A DNA stretch of 64,000 nucleotides from Larimichthys crocea (taxonomy: Eukaryota; Chordata; Actinopteri; Sciaenidae): NCBI RefSeq assembly GCF_000972845.2, contig NC_040022.1, positions 11,705,711-11,769,710 on the forward strand, read 5' to 3'. Positions 59,070-64,000 of this stretch are shown here, in pieces; within the stretch, counting starts at the first letter, position 1, and each line of letters starts with the position of its first letter. The notes beneath the pieces are model-generated. The model ran no database searches, was not told where the DNA came from, and saw nothing but the letters and a program-made list of their open reading frames with translations. The position numbers and the translations under genes were made by a program.

Positions 59070-61593
59070 TCAAGGCCAGTTCTGTCCGGTCATGTAGTAT
59101 CCGGCTGGGTCGGAGAGCAGACACTGGTTCTGCTGGCTGGAGCTGCGGTTTTTGGCGTCGATAAGGAGAAGAGGAGACTGGGAGTAATGGCCGATGATGC
59201 CGCTCACTGACGGGAAAGACTGCACACACACACATAGAGCTGGTTTGTATCAGTCATGCTAACGTTATGTTTAGCAGGAAAAATTGCTTTTTGGGTCATC
59301 AGACTTTATTTCGTTACTAGTTATAGCCACAATTGTATTTAAAGGTACATTTTATGCTAGAAGTAGTCCAAACACAACACACACGGTTTATTGCAGTTTA
59401 ACCATCAAAATTCATACAGATGTCTTAACACCATTATCTCAGACCCAAGTAAATTTCCAGCTTCCAGTTATTTCCAGCTGTAAATTTTACTGAAATGACA
59501 GCTGAAAAAAGACAATATCATCTTCTCTGAAAACTTGGTGGTTGAAAAAAAAGCTGGTTGAAAACAACTACTTTCCAACTGAAGGCTGCTCACTGGCGGG
59601 ACATTTTTTATCAGTCATCCTAATGCTAACCCCCAAATTCCACCGGACGCGGGCACGCAGCGTTGCGTGTGCGCAGTGGCGATTCTAGTCAGTGTTTTGA
59701 ACCGCACCGGTTCCAATGCAGTCTGGTTAAGAAGCGTCCCTCCGTGTTTAATACGTGGCTGTTCTCTTTTTGACGGACGCCAAAAGCAGCCCAGCGGGCA
59801 GAAGCCAGACACAGAAACAGCAGAGAGAATCAGGTGGACAAAATAGAAAACACCCCGTGCAAACTGCCGGTCGTAAAAACAGACAAAAGCGAAACTAATT
59901 AACTACGTAGCATATTTACACACGTAGAAGCATATTTAGAAGAACACAAACCAAGAAAATGACCAAATACGAGCAAGTAAACAAAGTCTGGCGGTCTAAA
60001 GGCTTCTGAAATGCACACGTCAAGTGCACTACGTGACAGAGACGTGTGAGGTGAGGTTTCAGGGTAACTGTGGACAACAACTGCTCCGGGGAAGAAAAAC
60101 CCAACTTTTCTCTTTAAATACAAAGTTAATACAGTTTTAACACACCAAATAAACGCCCAGTTCTTGATTTCACTTCTTCTAAAAGACCTCTCTAGTCAGT
60201 AACGTGCGTCTTGTTTACCTCCTGGACTTTGAGTCCGGTTCCTAGCAGGAACTGCTGGTTCTGTTGTCTGATCTGGACATTGTAGACTTTGTCCTGGTAG
60301 AAGACCATCAGGGTGTAGGGCTGATTGGCCAGCTGCCGGGTGCTATCCCTTACCAGGTAAGCCCCGTCCTCAACACAGAGACAGAGACAGGAAATATTAG
60401 AATAGTAGTGAATGGTAACAAAGAACAGCACTTAAATTTACCCCACTACATTTTAGTGGGAATTATTGTATTTTGCAGCTATAGTTACTGTGTTATCAAA
60501 AAATATGTGGGTTTTCAAAATCCAGAAAAATGAATCCCGAACACTGCCCCTATCCTTATTTTACTTCTATATAATGGCTATTCAGTTACCATAATGCTTT
60601 GGGGGTGTAAACAGGAAATATAGTGTTGCTAATTCAGTTGCACCACAAGCTACAGCTTGACCGTAAGTGTCTGTTTAAGAGTCTCCATTAAACGTTTGCT
60701 GAATTAGTTTGCTCAACTGTTTGCTGTGTACCCATGACAAAGACAACTTAAAAACGTGATGATCTAAGACACGTTCTTTAGCGTATTTGTATTATTTTCA
60801 ACAAAGTGAATTTGTTGATGTTTTATTCATGAAGAAGATCAGAGCTAATAATACAGTCAGAAAGTGTATCTTCCCCAGTTTACTCAGCTATGACTCTGAG
60901 AGTGCAATTTTCAATTTTTGGAAATAATGCTGTTTAAAAAAAATAAAGTCTGAGTTTCTATAATTTGCATTTAAGGACGTTTATTCTAGATGGAAATCGG
61001 AGATCAGAGACTTTGAGAAAGAGTGTGAGTTTTCACACAGTCTCTTAATCAGCTCCGTCATGGGTTGTGTGTCACTCCTGCAGCTCCACCTGCTGAACAG
61101 GTTGGTGGTCAAATTACTCCTGCACCTCCTCTGGTTTGAAGTCCCTCCTCATAGTTTGAAGTCCTCTGGTTTAGCTCAAACTATTATTTTAGTTCAAGTA
61201 CTGAGGATACAGAAACTCAATCTACATAAACCAGCTACGATAATGAAATACTTTATACAAATTAACACAAGAGTACAAATAACCCAACATTATGATATAT
61301 ACAGTAGAAAGCCACCATTGCTGCATAATGCATACTACTTTTGATATTTAAAGGATTTTGCTGATTAAATACCTTTACTACATACATTTTACTAGAAATA
61401 GAGTTTGACATAAGTAAGAATCGTAATTCCTCCACTGCTGCATGAAAATTCACAAAATATATTCAGATTTGCTGCATGAAAAGTCAAAGAATTTCCTGTA
61501 CTTTTATTTTTATTACCTTGCAGACTCGTTTCAGACATCCTTCTGCCTGACCTCTGGTCACTTTACCCACATACCAGCAAGGGTCCAGTTCCT

Positions 61594-61639
<46 letters not shown>

Positions 61640-63982
61640 TATATTTGTAGCTGACTAAACAGGAAACACAAAGACAACAGCTCCACCTGCTGTTTAGATT
61701 AAAGAACATCTACAGAAACAGCTTCAACACTAAACTGTATTCACTAACTGTACAGCTAATAATACATTTTATGTGTACACGAATTAACTAATTAAAAAAA
61801 AACAGATTAGAACATAAATGTGACAAAATCCACATTTATATGTTTACTTGACTTCACTTTGTCTATTTGGGTCGTAGAGAGTGCCTAATGCCTCATTTGC
61901 ATATTTAATTTAAACTTAAAATTTCAGAAAACTTGTATTAAAGTGAATTTAAAAAAATAATAAGAAGAAGAAGAATTCCCCTAATGTGAGTAACCAACTG
62001 GAGAAGTTTCATAGTGATATCTATAAGTTAAAATTTTGACCCTAATCACCTCTAGTGTCTCAAAATCAATTTTACATTACATATCTTCTAAATCAGTACT
62101 AAAGTACTAAAATCAGTTTTTCTCAGACTCACAAATCTCCACTTCAGCAGCACTTACATAAACCAAACCTTCCAGTTTGATCTCCATCTATATTCTGAAG
62201 TTTTGTACAGAGGGGTTTATTAATATATCATTCAGAGCATGATTTATACAAGATTTTATTCAGAAAAACTTTTTTTGACAGTAGTCAACTATTTGTGGAC
62301 GGTATTTTCTGACTCATGGAGTGATAAAAAGAGATACAAAATTCCCTTTGTAAAAACCTTTGTCTCTAATATGTCAATAAAATAGAACAATTTTGAACAT
62401 GGTTTTATCTAATGTTCACTTTTCTATTCTGTAAATAATTAATTATAATTAATGAGATCAGATCATCAATCAATGAGATAATACCTAATTTCAAACAAAA
62501 ATTTCAATAAACTAAAACTGCAATATATATGTATGTATGAATATGGGTGTGAGCAATCGACTTGGGAAGCTTCATGATGATATCTATTCGGCTGTAGTGT
62601 TTCAGTCACCTCTTAAAGGTAAGATCATACCTGTTTTGCATCATTCTGGGGACCAGTTTCAGTTTTTAACCATCGTAGTGAGGACATTGGTGCCTTATGA
62701 GGACTGTCTGAAGGTTTGTGGCTAACCCTCAGGTGTGAGGTGTGTTGTTACCTGTGTGCGTGCTGTTGTGGATGGAGAAGGACGAAACGACTGTCTATCT
62801 GATCCGAAGTTTCCTCTTTGTTCTGCCACCGCTACACATACAAACACAGTATTACTATCAAAGTAGACGACAGGGCACCTTCTAGTGTCACGTCATTACT
62901 GTAAGTTGTGCAATCATATAAACCTGATTACCTGATTGCAGTTTGTGAGGCAGAGATCCTGAAGAGGGAATATTGGGAGGCATACTGTTCAAAAATAAAA
63001 AAAGTAAAAGAAAAAGAAACTGAAATTATTAATTATATGGTATATTTATGGTGCTGTTAGACCGCCCCATTGATACAGGTATGCAGCAATAATTTATAAT
63101 ACATTTGTATCTGGCTAAATGCAACAGAAAGACTAATTTACCTATTGAGGCTAATGCTAAATGACACATTAAAAATAGCTAAATACATTAGAAGCGGGCT
63201 AACCAAAGCCATGACATACAAGCAAACTTTTAAATCTCCAATATACCAAAATTAATCTATTGTTTGCAGTCAGTTAATGTTTTTCACTGAGGTTGATCAA
63301 GGCCTATCTGGACATTTGACAATGGACTGAAAACAGTTTCCAATACAAAGATGAAATTCATTCCAAAAGCTACATTTAAAAAAATAACAGGCCCGACAAC
63401 TGAACCCTGTGGTACTCCAGTACTGATGTTGCTGGTGCAATGTGCAAAGAATTACATACCTGTCTCCAGGGCGTGAAGGGAGTCCCGGAAGTCCTGGCCG
63501 TGGGGGTAGACTTTTATTGTGGAGAGGGAAGGTGTTGTGTTTAGTAGCTGGAAAAGAAAGGAATAATTAAATTAATCATTATTTTGTGATTTTTTTGAGG
63601 GGCATTTTAATAGAAATTTGATTTTTTTTTAAATAAAGAAAAAGAAATCTCACCTTCATCAAGTGTTTGCTGATAAAAGAAAAAAAAAGGGTCAGAGTTA
63701 ATTCTGGACAAATTCACCATCACAATAAATTCTTTCAGAATAGTAACTTACTTCTCGCCTCCCATCAAACCTGTTTAACCAAACCACAAAACCACAGACC
63801 AAAAATTGATTATTATCAAGTAAAATGAAGCTGTTTGATCATCTTACAACTGTTTCAGCACAAAGAAAGAACAAAACAAAATAAGCTGACAAGCTGACAT
63901 TACATTATGTTGATAAAAGTTTGTGCTGACCTGTTGGGAGGTTGTCTGGCTGAGGAGTTGGTCCTGTTGATGGAGGTGGAGG
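59070..63982 (-). CDS. lcp2: SLP-76 adaptor (LCP2), C-terminal half, nine exons visible, 5' part outside window
   Basis: Minus-strand exons with GT-AG introns joining in one frame: 63982-63931 (partial gene, exon start inferred), 63770-63752, 63669-63654, 63547-63460, 62984-62932, 62831-62752, 61591-61517, 60368-60219 and 59219-59070. The first six encode the proline-rich region (HNKSLPPRPGLPGLPSRPG, MPPNIPSSG). The last three form the SH2 domain: WYVGKVTRGQAEGCL, DGAYLVRDS (phosphotyrosine-binding Arg), QPYTLMVFYQDKVYNVQI, FLLGTG, IIGHYSQSPLLLIDAKN, ending TGQNWP. SLP-76 links LAT/Gads with Vav, Nck, Itk and PLC-gamma after T-cell or platelet receptor signalling, and its SH2 binds ADAP and HPK1. 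Two exons are only 19 and 16 bp. The related adaptors BLNK and CLNK are less likely given the FLLGTG segment and the FOXI neighbour. The N-terminal SAM domain is off the right edge. Confidence 0.85.
61597..61638. repeat. CA microsatellite in an lcp2 intron
   Basis: (CA)n immediately upstream (transcript sense) of the 61591 acceptor, forming a purine-pyrimidine tract within six bases of the exon. Confidence 0.9.
63370..63430 (-). repeat. Small LINE RT fragment in an lcp2 intron
   Basis: AACCCTGTGGTACTCCAGT matches the phrase 'AACCTTGTGGGACTCCATG' of the L2 RT (around 3051). About 60 bp, heavily diverged. Confidence 0.45.
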
Positions 63983-64000
63983 CTGGAGGAAGAGCAGGAG

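Overview
This is animal nuclear DNA from a teleost fish, almost certainly a spiny-rayed (percomorph-type) species. The evidence is GT-AG introns in every host gene, TG/CA microsatellites, L2, BEL/Pao and gmr1-like Ty3/Gypsy retroelements, hAT, Harbinger, IS630/Tc1 and pogo-like DNA transposons, and three vertebrate genes in a neighbourhood known from human chromosome 5q35 (NHP2; FOXI1 next to LCP2). Two runs of N mark assembly gaps: 19480-19509 (30 N) and 32702-32711 (10 N).

Left half, 1-33.9 kb: a nest of mobile elements with no intact host gene. Bases 1-1854 (minus strand) are a broken protein-primed DNA polymerase B of Polinton/Maverick (adintovirus-like) type, running off the left edge. 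An L2 reverse-transcriptase fragment (2055-3510) lies next to it, followed by short exon-like blocks (3536-4445) and a degenerate repeat region (4500-5330). The 3' end of a BEL/Pao retrotransposon (5371 to about 11212) carries a 137-bp hAT MITE (5702-5838, 8-bp duplication) and, in its LTR, a 4-kb hAT transposon (6342-10331, 8-bp duplication). That transposon is itself broken by a deleted Harbinger element (6926-8316, 3-bp duplication). A second L2 copy (12205-16078) is split by an unclassified 2.8-kb inverted-repeat transposon (12778-15600, 7-bp duplication) holding a spliced-looking gene. After a gap come a deleted hAT, a pogo/Tigger-like MITE and an IS630/Tc1 end. The most unusual locus follows at 22328-28729: a gmr1-like Gypsy element with LTRs, a tRNA-Leu-type primer site, SCAN-like gag, RNase H end and purine tract, carrying a septin-6-like cDNA inside it. 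A second full-length copy of the 4-kb hAT family sits in its duplicated leader. From 28.7 to 33.3 kb the sequence is a mosaic of transposon ends and repeated blocks full of one-base indels, partly an assembly artefact.

Right half, 34-64 kb: ordinary host sequence. Genes are a PLAC8/cornifelin-family gene (34643-35550, plus), nhp2 (36789-39690, plus), a FOXI-class forkhead gene (52654-54054, minus) and the 3' half of lcp2/SLP-76 (59070 to the right edge, minus). NHP2 acts in H/ACA snoRNPs, FOXI factors specify ionocytes and placodes, and SLP-76 is a T-cell and platelet adaptor. They are neighbours by ancestry, not a pathway. The spaces hold microsatellites, a 260-bp interspersed repeat, a degenerate minisatellite and three copies of a forkhead-site-containing motif next to the FOXI gene.

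All calls are from reading the sequence alone. Family names rest on remembered protein signatures, not on a search.
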